Shown here in pieces: positions 53,911-63,459 of a stretch of DNA of 64,000 nt (its first letter is position 1; the number at the start of each line of letters is the position of its first letter). The notes under the pieces were generated by a model, which saw nothing but the letters and a program-made list of their open reading frames with translations, did not search any database and was not told the DNA's origin. Source of the stretch: Microtetraspora niveoalba (GTDB taxonomy: Bacteria > Actinomycetota > Actinomycetes > Streptosporangiales > Streptosporangiaceae); NCBI RefSeq assembly GCF_001570405.1, contig NZ_BBYM01000029.1, forward strand, positions 1 to 64,000, written 5' to 3'. A program made the position numbers and the translations under genes.

Positions 53911-55460
53911 CACGGCGGGTCCGGAGGTCGGCGGACCTTCCGAGGACGCGCGCACAAGTAGGGGCGGGACAGGATCAGGGCGGTCACGGTGAGGCCCACA
54001 CCGGCGAACACCGGGGCCAGATGACCGAAGTCAGAGTACTCGATCACCCCGTGCACCACGACGGCGGGCACGAACCCGGCCGCCGCCGCCAGCGCCAGCG
54101 ACCACCACACCCACGACTCGCCCCGCCGCCACCCCCACGCGCTCACCAATGTGATGGCCACGGCGGCCGCCGTCAGCGCTCCTCCGAACCCCGCCCGATC
54201 GTGCGCGACGAACGGCAGCAACCCCGGTCCGGCCGCGTGCAACGCCTCCGGTCCCGTCCCCAGGTACTCCAGATCACTCCGTACGAACACGTCGGTCACA
54301 CCTACCGCCGACACCGCCACACCGCCGACGAGCAGCCCCGCGCCCGTGCCCACCATCAGAAGCTGGCCGAGCAGCGCCGCACGCCACTCGCGCCGCGGCC
54401 CCTCCGGCCGCGCCGTCCACCCCGGCCCGGCCGTACGGCGCCGCACCGCCATGACGAACATCGGGAACAGGACCACGACGACCGCCGCGTGCAACGGCTC
54501 CACGAATCCCCAGCGCAGCGAGGACAGCGACGCCGGAAACAGGATCCACCCGGACACGGTCAACGCCTCGCGCGCCCACGGCCACCCACGCCGCATTCCC
54601 CCCATCGCCAGACCGGCGTACAGCACCCCGACCGCGACCATCGTCCCGGCCATCGTGATCCGGTCGTGCTGCAGGAACCCCACCAGGCGACGGTTGATCG
54701 CCTGCAACCGTTCCGTCCCCATGCCGAGGAAGGCACGGTCGTACCACAGCAGCACCGGTCCCATCGTGATCAGCGCGGCGCCCACACCCGCGACGACCAG
54801 CCCGGCCCCCACCAGGAACGCCCACCACCACGCGGGCCAGCGCCGGAGATCGCCGCCCACCTTCCGTACGGGCGGCGGGGCGGAGGTCGGCGTCACCGCC
54901 TCGGCCACCCGCGCGAACCAGCCCGGCCCCGAGCCGACCAGCACCGGAGGCGCGGCCAGCACCACCGCCGTCGGATCGGCCAGCGCCTCGACCGCGGGCC
55001 CCACGCTGGGAGACGTCAGGCGCACCACGCCCGGATCCGCCCCCGTCGTGAACCCGTCCACGTAAGGTGCCAGCATCCTCGCCACGTCCGGTCCCTCGGC
55101 CCGCGCCACCACCGGCACACGCCGCCCCTCCGCCGCCTTCACGACCAGGGGGACGTCCGCCTCCCCCACAGGAGCCACCTCGACGAGACCCGCGCCCAGC
55201 GGAGGCAGCGCCCGTACCGCGTCCCGCGCCACCCGCGGCGGGACCACCGCACCCAGGCGGCTCCGCACCGGCACGCCGGCCACCGTCCCCGCCAGCAGCG
55301 ACGGCGGATGGCGATGCCCGAACGCCCGCGCGACCACGAACCCGCCGCCGGGCAGCGACCCCACCGTGGCCAGCGCCCGCAGCGCCCATCGCCGCGACCG
55401 GTCCGCCCCGAGCAGCGCCGCCGCGATCCCGCGCAACGGCTGGTACGTCCAGTCGGGCAC
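53910..55460 (-). CDS. Membrane protein with dihydroorotate dehydrogenase-like N-terminus
   Basis: The 516-residue protein begins [29 protein letters not shown] and continues with [19 protein letters not shown]; this looks like a degenerate DHODH-type barrel without visible catalytic residues (residues about 1-180). About eight membrane segments follow, in a region that includes a [17 protein letters not shown] helix. The GTG at 55460 overlaps the stop of the monooxygenase gene and has GGAGG upstream. It sits between a flavin monooxygenase and its TetR regulator. The assignment of the N-terminus is tentative. Confidence 0.55.
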   Translation of the reverse strand: MPDWTYQPLRGIAAALLGADRSRRWALRALATVGSLPGGGFVVARAFGHRHPPSLLAGTVAGVPVRSRLGAVVPPRVARDAVRALPPLGAGLVEVAPVGEADVPLVVKAAEGRRVPVVARAEGPDVARMLAPYVDGFTTGADPGVVRLTSPSVGPAVEALADPTAVVLAAPPVLVGSGPGWFARVAEAVTPTSAPPPVRKVGGDLRRWPAWWWAFLVGAGLVVAGVGAALITMGPVLLWYDRAFLGMGTERLQAINRRLVGFLQHDRITMAGTMVAVGVLYAGLAMGGMRRGWPWAREALTVSGWILFPASLSSLRWGFVEPLHAAVVVVLFPMFVMAVRRRTAGPGWTARPEGPRREWRAALLGQLLMVGTGAGLLVGGVAVSAVGVTDVFVRSDLEYLGTGPEALHAAGPGLLPFVAHDRAGFGGALTAAAVAITLVSAWGWRRGESWVWWSLALAAAAGFVPAVVVHGVIEYSDFGHLAPVFAGVGLTVTALILSRPYLCARPRKVRRPPDPP

Positions 55461-56641
55461 TATGCCTCCGCTCTTTCCACCGGCGGACGCCAGTCCAGGA
55501 TCGGCGCCATCGACCGCAACGTCACCGCGGCCGGAATCAGCCGCGCGGCCAGGTCCCGGACCGTCACCGCCCCGGGTGACGTCCACCGGGAGAGCGCGGC
55601 GAGCCGCGCGGAACGACGCGCCACGGCCCGCGCCCTCGGACGCCGCAGCCGGTCGTAGCGCGCCAGTGCCGCCTCGACGCCGGAGCCCCCGCCGAGGCAG
55701 GCGGCGAGCGTCACCGCGTCCTCGAGCGCCTGGCACGCCCCCTGGCCCAGCATCGGATCCATCGCGTGCGCCGCGTCTCCCACCAGAGCCGCGCGGCCCC
55801 GCGCGTACGACGGCGGCGGCGGAAGCTCGTACACGTCATGACGCAGCACCCCGCCGGCGGGCGCCGCCGCCAGCAGCATGGGGATCGGGTCCGGCCAGCC
55901 ACCGAAGCGCCGCCGTACCTCGTCGATCTCCTCGCCGGTCGCGCGGCCCCCTTCGGGCGCCGTCGCCGCCGCGAAACAGTAGAACCGCCCACCGCTCAGC
56001 GCCGTGAACCCGATGCGCTCGCCGCGCCCCCAGAACACGCCGCCCCCGGATCGCAGCGCGTTCGGTGGCTCCGCCGCGGCGAGGGGATCGGTGATCATCC
56101 GCCAGGCCGTGCATCCGGAGTAGCGGGGAGCCCCGGAGCCCGGCCACCGCTGCCTCCTCAGGTCACTGCGCAGGCCGTCCGCGCCGACGACCAGATCCGC
56201 GCGCAGGCTCCCGCCCGGATGCTCGACCACCACGCCCTCGCCGTCCTCGCGTACCGCGCGCATCTCGCGGCCGGGCAGCAATGCGCGCGGAGGCAGCGCC
56301 GCGACCAACGTCCGCACCAGATCCGCCCGCCGCACCACCACCAGGGGGTGGCCGTACCGGCGGGCGATCTCGGCGTTGTCCACCCGGGACAACCAGCGGC
56401 CGGCGCGATCCCGCAGGCCGCCCGCCGTCTCCACCTCGCCGAGCGCGACCACCCGATCGGCCAGGCCGATCGCCGCGAGCGCGCGCATCGCGTTCGGCCA
56501 CAGGGAGAGGCCCGCGCCGACCTCGGTGAACTCCGCCGCCCGCTCCAGTACGGCGACCCGCAGGCCGCTCCGGTGCAGGGCCACCGCCGTGGCCAGGCCG
56601 CCGATCCCGCCGCCCACGACGACCACATCGAGTCCGGACAT
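55460..56641 (-). CDS. FAD-dependent monooxygenase (PHBH-like)
   Basis: The 393-residue protein has the dinucleotide-binding start VVVVGGGIGGLATAVALHRSG, the LVVGADGLRSDLR motif and the second FAD motif ALVGDAAHAMDPMLGQGACQALEDA. It belongs to the flavoprotein hydroxylases that act on aromatic or polyketide substrates. AAGGAGGGG lies 5 bases before the ATG. It is the first gene of a three-gene operon with overlapping stops and starts. Confidence 0.88.
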   Translation of the reverse strand: MSGLDVVVVGGGIGGLATAVALHRSGLRVAVLERAAEFTEVGAGLSLWPNAMRALAAIGLADRVVALGEVETAGGLRDRAGRWLSRVDNAEIARRYGHPLVVVRRADLVRTLVAALPPRALLPGREMRAVREDGEGVVVEHPGGSLRADLVVGADGLRSDLRRQRWPGSGAPRYSGCTAWRMITDPLAAAEPPNALRSGGGVFWGRGERIGFTALSGGRFYCFAAATAPEGGRATGEEIDEVRRRFGGWPDPIPMLLAAAPAGGVLRHDVYELPPPPSYARGRAALVGDAAHAMDPMLGQGACQALEDAVTLAACLGGGSGVEAALARYDRLRRPRARAVARRSARLAALSRWTSPGAVTVRDLAARLIPAAVTLRSMAPILDWRPPVERAEA

Positions 56642-56683
56642 CGATCCCCTCCTTCATGAGGCGATGCCCGACGATAAGCACTT

Positions 56684-56699
56684 TTGAGCGATCGCTCAA
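56684..56699. promoter_or_regulatory. TetR-type operator palindrome
   Basis: TTGAGCGATCGCTCAA is a perfect 16-bp palindrome 43 bases upstream of the monooxygenase ATG. Its form is typical of TetR operators in actinomycetes; the TetR encoded at the end of the operon is the likely ligand-responsive repressor. The remaining gap to 57196 (about 500 bases) shows no gene. Confidence 0.75.
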
Positions 56700-57196
56700 C
56701 TCCGACAAATCCTGTTATTTCCGGCAAAAGACGAAGCAACCCAGGTCCGCGGACGGGCGGGAAGGCAGCCGACGTCCTCGTACGCGGGCGATCGTGATGT
56801 GAGCCGCCGATCCGATCCTCCGATCGCCGCGACCGGCGCCAGGAGCGGAAGGAGCAGGAGGAACAGGGCGAGCGGATCCGGCACGGCCAGGGATGGCATC
56901 CGCGCGGGTCCGCTCCGGACACCTGCCGGGATCGAGCGGGCGGCCGGCCTTTCCCGGATTACCTGGCGCTCCAGCTCCGGGGCTGTGACAATCTTGATCG
57001 GGCCGCCCGGCTCATTCTCCTTCCGGGGGGCGACGACTCAATGGAACGGTACAGAGGCAGCCTGACCGCGCCGCGGGGAGTGGAGCGTGGGGAGCTGCGG
57101 ATCGGCAGGAAGGGCGTACCTGCCGGTGATCATCCGAGGCGTCGCGAACGGCGCGTGCTGATCGCCCCGGGCACTGGGGTTTCTACGGGGTAAGGG

Positions 57197-59398
57197 ATGC
57201 GAAGCGTGAATACAGGCGGGGACGCCGGTGCGAGCCGGGCCTCGGCCGCCGTGACGCGGGCGCCGGATCGGACGGGTGGAACGGCGTCCGCGAGCGGGAG
57301 CGGAAAAGAGGCCGCGACCGCGTCTCCGGAGGGAGGCGGCACGGACGCCCGGCGGGCGGCGCGGGCGCGGAGGATGTCCGCCGCGCTGGCCGTACTGTCG
57401 GTGTCCCTGACCGCGGCCGGCACCGCGATCCAGTTGTCGCTGCCGAAGGAGTGGTCCCCGTGGCCGCCCGCGGCGTCCGATCACAGCGCGGGCCTGATGT
57501 TCCCGCTGATCGGCGCGTTCCTGATCGCGCACCGGCCCCGCCTGAGGCTGGCCTGGCTGATGTGCGTCGGCGGTCTCGGCTGCGCGGTCAACGTGATGGC
57601 GATCGGGCTGCAGTTCATGCAGGCGTCGGCCGGCCACCTGGAGAGTGCCGGTTGGCTGCGCCTTCTGGCCATCGCGGGTTGGGTGGTCGGAGGGTGCACG
57701 CTGGCCACCCTCGTGCCGCTGCTCTCGCCGGACGACCGCCTGCCCTCCCGCCGCTGGCTGCCCGCGGCGATCGGCGGCGTGGTCGCGATCGTCGCCTACG
57801 GCGTGTGCAACATGGTGCGGCCCACGCCACCCGCGAGCACGTACCGCTGGCCGGAGGTCATTCCGAGCCCGCTGGCCATCGAAGCCCTGGCTCCTCATCA
57901 CACGGCCTTGATGGGCTCGCTCACTCTGCTGGTCAACGCCTGCATGGTGCTCTCCGTACTCTCCCAGGCGGTACGGCTGCGGGGCGCGGCCCCGGCGGCG
58001 CGCAGGCAGATCGCCTGGCCGCTGCTCGCCTTCGTCGTCTACGCGATGTTCGTACTGCTCGGCAACGACTACTGGCTGCCGGCGACGATCTGGACCGGGC
58101 TGATTCCGGTGGCGATCGCGTTCGCCGTGCTGCGGTACCGCCTGTACGGAATCGACACCGTCATCAGCCGGACCGTCGTCGCGACCGGCCTGATCGTGGC
58201 GGTCGGCGCGGTCTACTTCGGCACCGGCGCGCTGGCCGGGCTTCTCGTGTCGGGCTACGACCAGGTCGCGGGGCTGGCCGCCGCGCTGGCGGCGGGCGCG
58301 TTCTTCCAGCCGCTGCGCACGCGCCTGCGCCGCATGACCGACGTGATGCTGTACGGCAGGCACGGCCGGCCCGAGGCACTGGCCCGGAGGCTGGCCCGCG
58401 AGGTCGGCGAGACCGATCCGGTCAACGCGCTGGCCGCCGTCACCGCGGTGGTGCTCGACGGCCTGGGCGTCACCGGCGTCCTCGTCGAGGTCGGCTCCGC
58501 GGGCATGCGGGTGGAACTGGGCGTGGCCGGGCCCGAGCCGCGCGCCCTCCCGCTGGTGTGGCACGGCGAGCCGGTCGGCCGCATGCTGATCGGGCCGCCC
58601 GGACCGCGCCGCTTCTCCACCGCCTACACCGAGCGGCTGATCCGGGCGGCGACCCCTTACGTCGCGGACGTCGCGCACGCCGTGCTGACGGCGGCCGACC
58701 TGCAACGTTCCAGGGAGCGCATTCTGACCGCGCGCGAGGAGGAGCGGCGCAGGCTCCGCCGCGACCTGCACGACGGCCTCGGCCAGGCGCTCGCCAACAT
58801 GTCGATGACGCTGAACGTGGCCCGGCTGCGCCTGCGCGAGGCGCCGTCCTCGGCCGACCGGATGTTGCGGGACCTGCGCAGCAGCATGGATTCCGTCAGC
58901 CAGGAGGTCCGCGACCTGGTCTACGGCCTGCGGCCGCCCAGTCTGGACGACCTCGGTCTGCCCGGGGCGGTGCGCGCGCTCGCCGCGGAGCCCGGGCCGG
59001 CCGTACAGGTCGAGGTGGAGGGCGAGACCCGCGACCTGCCGGCGGCGGTGGAGGTCGCGGCGTACCGGATCGCGCAGGAGGCGCTGACCAACGTGCGCAA
59101 GCACGCCGACGCCACCAGCGCCACCGTCACCCTGGCCCGCTCGGAGCACGCGCTGGTCGTACGGGTACGCGACGACGGCAAGGGGCTGCCCACGCACCGG
59201 CGCTCCGGCGTCGGCTTCGCCTCGATGCGGGAGCGCGCCGCCGAACTGGGCGGCACCTGCCTGATCGGCCAGGCTCCCGCGGCACGCGTCGACGCAAGGC
59301 CGGGGACGCAGGTCGAGGCCACGCTCCCGCTTCCCGGACGCTTCGGCGCCGGCTCCGACGGGGCCGGGAACCTGCTGTCCCATGTCCGCTCCGGATGA
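57197..59398 (+). CDS. Large orphan sensor histidine kinase (HisKA_3 type)
   Basis: The 733-residue protein has a disordered N-terminus of about 55 residues, seven or eight membrane segments to about residue 370, a GAF-like region, the phosphoacceptor helix RRDLHDGLGQALANMSM and a HATPase domain (QEALTNVRKHADA, VRDDGKGLP, GVGFASMRERAAEL). No response regulator gene is adjacent. It probably works with a NarL-type regulator encoded elsewhere. The start has only weak ribosome-binding features (GGGGTAAGGG). Confidence 0.85.
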   Translation: MRSVNTGGDAGASRASAAVTRAPDRTGGTASASGSGKEAATASPEGGGTDARRAARARRMSAALAVLSVSLTAAGTAIQLSLPKEWSPWPPAASDHSAGLMFPLIGAFLIAHRPRLRLAWLMCVGGLGCAVNVMAIGLQFMQASAGHLESAGWLRLLAIAGWVVGGCTLATLVPLLSPDDRLPSRRWLPAAIGGVVAIVAYGVCNMVRPTPPASTYRWPEVIPSPLAIEALAPHHTALMGSLTLLVNACMVLSVLSQAVRLRGAAPAARRQIAWPLLAFVVYAMFVLLGNDYWLPATIWTGLIPVAIAFAVLRYRLYGIDTVISRTVVATGLIVAVGAVYFGTGALAGLLVSGYDQVAGLAAALAAGAFFQPLRTRLRRMTDVMLYGRHGRPEALARRLAREVGETDPVNALAAVTAVVLDGLGVTGVLVEVGSAGMRVELGVAGPEPRALPLVWHGEPVGRMLIGPPGPRRFSTAYTERLIRAATPYVADVAHAVLTAADLQRSRERILTAREEERRRLRRDLHDGLGQALANMSMTLNVARLRLREAPSSADRMLRDLRSSMDSVSQEVRDLVYGLRPPSLDDLGLPGAVRALAAEPGPAVQVEVEGETRDLPAAVEVAAYRIAQEALTNVRKHADATSATVTLARSEHALVVRVRDDGKGLPTHRRSGVGFASMRERAAELGGTCLIGQAPAARVDARPGTQVEATLPLPGRFGAGSDGAGNLLSHVRSG

Positions 59399-59446
59399 CC
59401 CTGGGGATCCGCCGCACAATCCTGACCTTTACGGTAGGAAGGCACC

Positions 59447-60133
59447 GTGACTGACGATCAGCGGCATGGCGGCCGACGGCGGGACCGCTCGCGTGTTTTC
59501 CGTCCCGTCGAGATCCTGGTGACCGCCCTGGCGGTCGGAGCCGGATTCGGCGCGGCGACCTCCCTCATGAACGCCCTCTCCAACAGCAATGCCGACCTTG
59601 GAAGCCGTGCGTATACCACCAGCGGGTGGTCGGTCCCGGAAATCGTGAGCGTGCTGCTCGACTCCGGCTGGGCTTGGGCGGGTTTGGCGGTCGCGGTGGG
59701 GTGGCTGGTCTCACGCGCCGGGGAGAGCCGTCCCACGGCACCGGCGCGGCTCGGTGCTGCCGCCGGCGCACTGGCCCTGCTTGCGGCCACGGCCGCGTAC
59801 AGCATCGTGGACGCAATCCGTAGCGGCGGGCAGATCTCCTGGTACGAGTCCGAGCCGCTCCTGTGGTGGGTCGCCAGTGTCGTCTTCGGAGCGCCCCTGG
59901 GTGCAATCGGTACATGCGTCAGGCGATCAGGGGCGATCGGTCTGCTCGCGAGATCGACCGTGCCGGTCGGCGCCGCCGTACAGATGTTCGTGCTCCCGCC
60001 CGGCAGGAACGAGGTGGTCCAGGCTATAGGGAAGACGATCGTCTGGACGGCGGCTGCCGCGAGTGTCGGCTTCATCGTCGTCCGCTTCCTCCTCGTGGAG
60101 CGGCGTCGGCGCTCTCCGGCGGAGTCGCCGTAA
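59447..60133 (+). CDS. Hypothetical integral membrane protein
   Basis: The 228-residue protein has an Arg-rich N-terminus, then about five hydrophobic segments, and ends in a short Arg/Ser tail. No family was recognised. It starts with a GTG preceded by TAGGAAGG and lies 48 bases after the sensor kinase gene, so cotranscription is likely. Confidence 0.65.
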   Translation: MTDDQRHGGRRRDRSRVFRPVEILVTALAVGAGFGAATSLMNALSNSNADLGSRAYTTSGWSVPEIVSVLLDSGWAWAGLAVAVGWLVSRAGESRPTAPARLGAAAGALALLAATAAYSIVDAIRSGGQISWYESEPLLWWVASVVFGAPLGAIGTCVRRSGAIGLLARSTVPVGAAVQMFVLPPGRNEVVQAIGKTIVWTAAAASVGFIVVRFLLVERRRRSPAESP

Positions 60134-60209
60134 GAGGAGTGGAGACTCGTCGACCACCAGCGTTCGGTGGCACTCAGGTCGTCGACGGGCATCCTTTGAT
60201 CATCAAGAG

Positions 60210-60282
60210 GTGAGTGCTTTCGACCGCTTCGCCGGGTTATCAGGAGGAAAACCTTCCTCACGGAGCGAAATAATGCACTCAC
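60210..60282. repeat. Nested inverted repeats before the first DUF6221 gene
   Basis: Outer arms GTGAGTGC (60210-60217) and GCACTCAC (60275-60282) enclose an inner hairpin GAGGAA-AACC-TTCCTC (60244-60259). The structure could be a terminator of the preceding gene or a regulatory leader. The gap 60134-60381 contains no gene. Confidence 0.4.
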
Positions 60283-60381
60283 TGTAGGTGTCGGGCGGAT
60301 CGTGGCCGTCACACGCCGAGGCGGTCCCGGTCATGATGGGAGGCCACCTGCTGTCACCCGAGTGATGAGGGTTGAGTCCCC

Positions 60382-60786
60382 ATGGATGACCTGATCGCGT
60401 TCCTGCGTGCTCGTATCGCCGAGGCCGAGGAGATCGCCGACCGGTGCGAACCGCGTCACTGGTTCTCCTCCCGTACGGCGGATGATCCGGTTTCCTTCAC
60501 CCGCCCGGGCGTGTACGGCCGGGAGCACATGGAGGTGTCCGACTGCGAGCAGCCGCAGATCGCGGCGACCATGAACGTGCGGTGTGAGCGGCACATGGTT
60601 CACCACGACCCCGCCCGGGTCCTGACGGATCTGACCGCCAAGAAGCACCGTCTCAAATATCTCGCTCACGTCGTCGGCGGGAGCTGGGTGGATGTCGGGG
60701 AGCACGCACAGGCGGAGCATCTCCTGCGTCTTGAGGCCGCCGCCTATGACTGGCATTCGGACTACCGCCCGGAGTGGCGTGACTGA
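60382..60786 (+). CDS. DUF6221-type protein, copy 1
   Basis: The 134-residue protein reads MDDLIAFLRARIAEAEEIA, VLTDLTAKKHRLKYL and ends AAAYDWHSDYRPEWRD. It matches the protein at 63460-63864 in length and in nearly all of these blocks, including GEHAQAEHLLRLEAAAYDWH. Both share a GAGTCCCC sequence directly before the ATG. The family is abundant and often repeated in actinomycete accessory regions; function unknown. Confidence 0.85.
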   Translation: MDDLIAFLRARIAEAEEIADRCEPRHWFSSRTADDPVSFTRPGVYGREHMEVSDCEQPQIAATMNVRCERHMVHHDPARVLTDLTAKKHRLKYLAHVVGGSWVDVGEHAQAEHLLRLEAAAYDWHSDYRPEWRD

Positions 60787-61166
60787 ACGCTCCGCGTTGC
60801 CCGCCGGAGGCGCATCCGCCGCGGTGCTGTTCACGCTTGGGGGCCGTCGGGCTAGCCGCGCCCTCGGCGCACGAGGAAGACGACGAAGACGAAAAGGCCC
60901 GTCGAGATCAGGCCATGGACGGCGGCGCGAACCGTGCGTGGGCGCTTGACTCACGGGGCTCGGCCTCCGGGCCGAGAACGTCCTGAAAGAGATGCCGATT
61001 CCCGGTGACGCGGCGTTCGCGCGGAAAACGTTCCGGGGGGTGCGGCCGACGTTCGGAGAACACCTTCGTCACGCTTGTCGAGGCGGCGGACGGCACGCGC
61101 CCGTTTCGCGCGTGCCGTCCCCCGCCGTGCGCCCGCCTGGGCGAGCGATCGGACGACCAGGGATCG
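60787..61166 (+). other. Gene-free region with hairpin
   Basis: About 380 bases. It holds the strong hairpin at 61088-61120 listed separately. A hydrophobic reading frame on the minus strand (about 60855-60950) lacks a start codon. Nothing else was seen. Confidence 0.4.
61088..61120. terminator. Perfect 13-bp hairpin terminator
   Basis: GGACGGCACGCGC pairs with GCGCGTGCCGTCC around a 7-base loop. It lies 46 bases after the stop of the DUF2795 gene and downstream of the DUF6221 gene on the other strand, so it may terminate both. Confidence 0.7.
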
Positions 61167-61364
61167 TCAGTCGAGATCGGCGACCGCCTTGCTCACCGCG
61201 TTCGGGCCGTCGTACTCCCGGTCCGGGATCTTCTCCAAGGCGCTGACGACTTCCTTCTTGGCGCCGTGGTCCCGGGCGGCCTTCACCAGGTCGGACTGCT
61301 TCGCCGGGTAGTCCACGCCCTTCAGGTCCTTCTGAAGCTGGATCGGGTTCGGCTTGTTCGCCAT
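61167..61364 (-). CDS. DUF2795 protein
   Basis: The 65-residue protein reads LQKDLKGVDYPAKQSDLVKAARDHGAKKEVVSALEKIPDREYDGPNAVSKAV, the DUF2795 pattern in which the G-x-x-YPA block is conserved. GGAGGAGG lies 4-5 bases before the ATG. These small proteins are common in actinobacteria, are often stress-associated, and their role is unknown. It follows the sugar-binding lipoprotein gene on the same strand. Confidence 0.88.
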   Translation of the reverse strand: MANKPNPIQLQKDLKGVDYPAKQSDLVKAARDHGAKKEVVSALEKIPDREYDGPNAVSKAVADLD

Positions 61365-61425
61365 GCCGTCCTCCTCCGTTCCGGTCGTCGGATGGCTCCG
61401 GACCGCCTACCCGAGCAGGTCCTCC

Positions 61426-62556
61426 TCAACCTCCGGCCCGCTGGGTCAGCCCGGCGGCGAGGCAGGCCGTACGGAGATGCGGCGGCGCGCAGATCTCGGT
61501 CGCGGTCCAGTAACCGTCCTTGACCACCGTGTCCTTGATGGTGCCCCTGTCGACCACGACGGGCGCGATCATCGTGGCCGGGATCGAGGCGACCGTGCCG
61601 TTGGAGAGCGTCGTCGTCCCGGACACCGTCCTGCCCACGCCGAGATCCACGGCGATCCGGGCCGCGCTCCGCGCCACCGACCTGATCGGAAGGTAGACGG
61701 TCATCGTCTGCGCGCCCAGCAGGATCCTTCGCAGCGCCTCGAGCTCGGCGCCGCGCCCGGTGAGCGGTGTGCCGGGCGTGGCGCCGGCGTTCCGCAGGAT
61801 GGTGGCGATGCCTCCCGCCATGGCGTCGCTGGCGGCGTACACGCCGATCACCCTGTCGGGGCCGAGCGCGGTGAACGCGCCGTGCACCGCCTCCCCGGCC
61901 CGAGCCGGGCTCCAGCCCGGAGCGTCGTACTCCCTGCCGATCGTCACCTGCCCGTCCAGGACCTGGTGCGCCCCCTTCTTGAGGTCGCCCGCGTGCTGGT
62001 CGGCCGGTGAGCCGTTGACCATCACGATCTCGCCGCGCCGGAGATCGCCCCCGATCCTGATCGCGTCCAGCAGGGAACGGCCCTGCATCCTGCCCGCCTG
62101 GATGTTGTCGAACGAGGTGTAGGCGTCCACCGGGCCGCCGGCGAGCCGGTCGTACGCGACGACCCGCGCCCCCTGGTTCTTGGCCAGGGCCACCCAGTCC
62201 GACACGCCCTTGGGGTCCACCGCGTCGAGGATCAGCACTTTCACGCCCGCCGAGAGCATCGAGGCGAGTTGCCGCGACTGCCGCTGCGGGTCTCCGCCGG
62301 CGTTGCCGTACACCACCTCGCATTTCGGGCACAGGGCGGCGACCTGCCGGACGATGTACGGCCGGTCGAACTTCTCGTAGCGGGGCGTCCGTGTGTCCGG
62401 CAGCAGCAGGCCGATCGGGAAACCCTCACTCAGCGAGCCGACGGCGACGTTGGAGGGATCCCCTCCCGGCCGCCAGGCCGTACCGCACGATTCCAGACCC
62501 ATGAGAACGACGACCACGACCCCCGGCATGAGCCGGCGAACCAGATTTCTGCCCAC
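61426..62556 (-). CDS. Sugar-binding lipoprotein (XylF/RbsB type), orphan
   Basis: The 376-residue protein has a lipoprotein signal (GLESC lipobox near residue 24) and a type-1 periplasmic-binding fold: GLLLPDTRTPRYEKFDRPYI, VVYGNAGGDPQRQSRQLASML, GVKVLILDAVDP, YDRLAGGPVDAYTSFDN and YAASDAMAGGIATIL. This is the xylose-binding-like pattern. No ABC permease or ATPase gene is next to it, so it would have to share a transporter or act as a sensor. The GTG start has AAGGGG upstream. Confidence 0.8.
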   Translation of the reverse strand: MGRNLVRRLMPGVVVVVLMGLESCGTAWRPGGDPSNVAVGSLSEGFPIGLLLPDTRTPRYEKFDRPYIVRQVAALCPKCEVVYGNAGGDPQRQSRQLASMLSAGVKVLILDAVDPKGVSDWVALAKNQGARVVAYDRLAGGPVDAYTSFDNIQAGRMQGRSLLDAIRIGGDLRRGEIVMVNGSPADQHAGDLKKGAHQVLDGQVTIGREYDAPGWSPARAGEAVHGAFTALGPDRVIGVYAASDAMAGGIATILRNAGATPGTPLTGRGAELEALRRILLGAQTMTVYLPIRSVARSAARIAVDLGVGRTVSGTTTLSNGTVASIPATMIAPVVVDRGTIKDTVVKDGYWTATEICAPPHLRTACLAAGLTQRAGG

Positions 62557-62809
62557 GGCGAAACCCCTTCAGCCTGTTCGGCCCTGCCGTACCCGGACAT
62601 CATGGACATAACGCCTGATCGTGGACGGCGTGGAGCCGTTCTTTGCGACCGCCGTACCGGGCACCGGACAGGCCATGAACAGGAACGGGGGCCTTCCCGC
62701 CCCGTGGACCGTTCCCGAAGAGGGCGTCCCGGGCTCCGCTTCCGGCCCGATTTTCGGTGTGATCCGCTGATCCGCTGAGGCACTAAGTTGTGAGAGACTC
62801 CACCATTGC
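62557..62809 (+). other. Gap between lipoprotein gene and tRNA
   Basis: About 250 bases. No gene was identified. The last part is the probable promoter of the tRNA. Confidence 0.35.
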
Positions 62810-62883
62810 GGGGCGGTAGCTCAGCCGGTCAGAGCATCGGACTCATAATCCGTGGGTCGTGGGTTCAAGTCCCACCCGCCCTA
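62810..62883 (+). tRNA. tRNA-Met (anticodon CAT)
   Basis: The 74-base gene folds as a tRNA: acceptor GGGGCGG/CCGCCCT with a G-U first pair, TAGCTC D-arm, anticodon loop CTCATAA, T-arm GTGGG-TTCAAGT-CCCAC. The loop has CAT as anticodon; the sequence resembles elongator tRNA-Met more than tRNA-Ile2. The lowest anticodon-stem pair is a T-T mismatch. CCA is not encoded. Confidence 0.9.
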
Positions 62884-63459
62884 CTCAGTTTGATCAGTGA
62901 ATATGGCTTCTGACCTGCGATTTCTCGATGCGCGCCGATCTCGGCCCGAGAAGCAGGCTCCTGTTGGTTGCTCGTTGTTTGCTCGCGTGTACGTCGCCGG
63001 GAAGCTCAACCAGCGGACTTTCACGGGCACCGGGCGTGCTCCGGGCACACGGTAGATCACCCAGAGATCGATCTTCAGGTCAGACCAATGTGACGATCAA
63101 GACAAGGCCACAACCGAACGCCCCACAGGGCTCCTCTGCCCGGTTATGGCATTCCGGCGGTCACGGACGTTCCAAATGCGCCGACTCCGACAAATAGGCG
63201 AAATCCCGGCAGTTGAGGCTCGTAATTCGGCAACCAGCGGACGAATAATCTGCTGGTTGCTGCGGCTCCTCCATCCGGAGGCTCCGCTGGTCCAGGGACG
63301 TGGCGGCGCGCAACAGACGCGCACGCCGAGGCCGATGAGGTTCACCTCTGCAGTACCTGCGTGCCGGGCCTGGACCTGCCCGCCGCCGCTTCAATGTCAG
63401 GATTCCGGGCGGTGGCCGAGCACCGCATGGACGACGTCGTTCCTGTCTCGGAGAGTGCT
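62884..63459 (+). other. Gene-free region downstream of tRNA
   Basis: About 575 bases with no gene I can support. It contains a 9-bp inverted repeat, GCAACCAGC (63230-63238) and GCTGGTTGC (63252-63260). GGTTGCTCG-like words occur also near 62960. The region 63140-63270 is AT-richer than its surroundings. It may be a decayed accessory segment downstream of a tRNA gene. Confidence 0.45.

Noticed and set aside
52978-53961. 327-codon protein with an SOD-like start
   Set aside because: Only the first 59 or so codons after 53041 match SOD; the rest is antisense of the TetR gene.
54021-55658. 545-codon plus-strand frame
   Set aside because: His/Arg/Pro-rich shadow of the membrane-protein and monooxygenase genes.
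60855-60950. Short hydrophobic minus-strand peptide (STGLFVFVVFLVRR)
   Set aside because: The frame has no start codon before the hydrophobic segment and no ribosome binding site.
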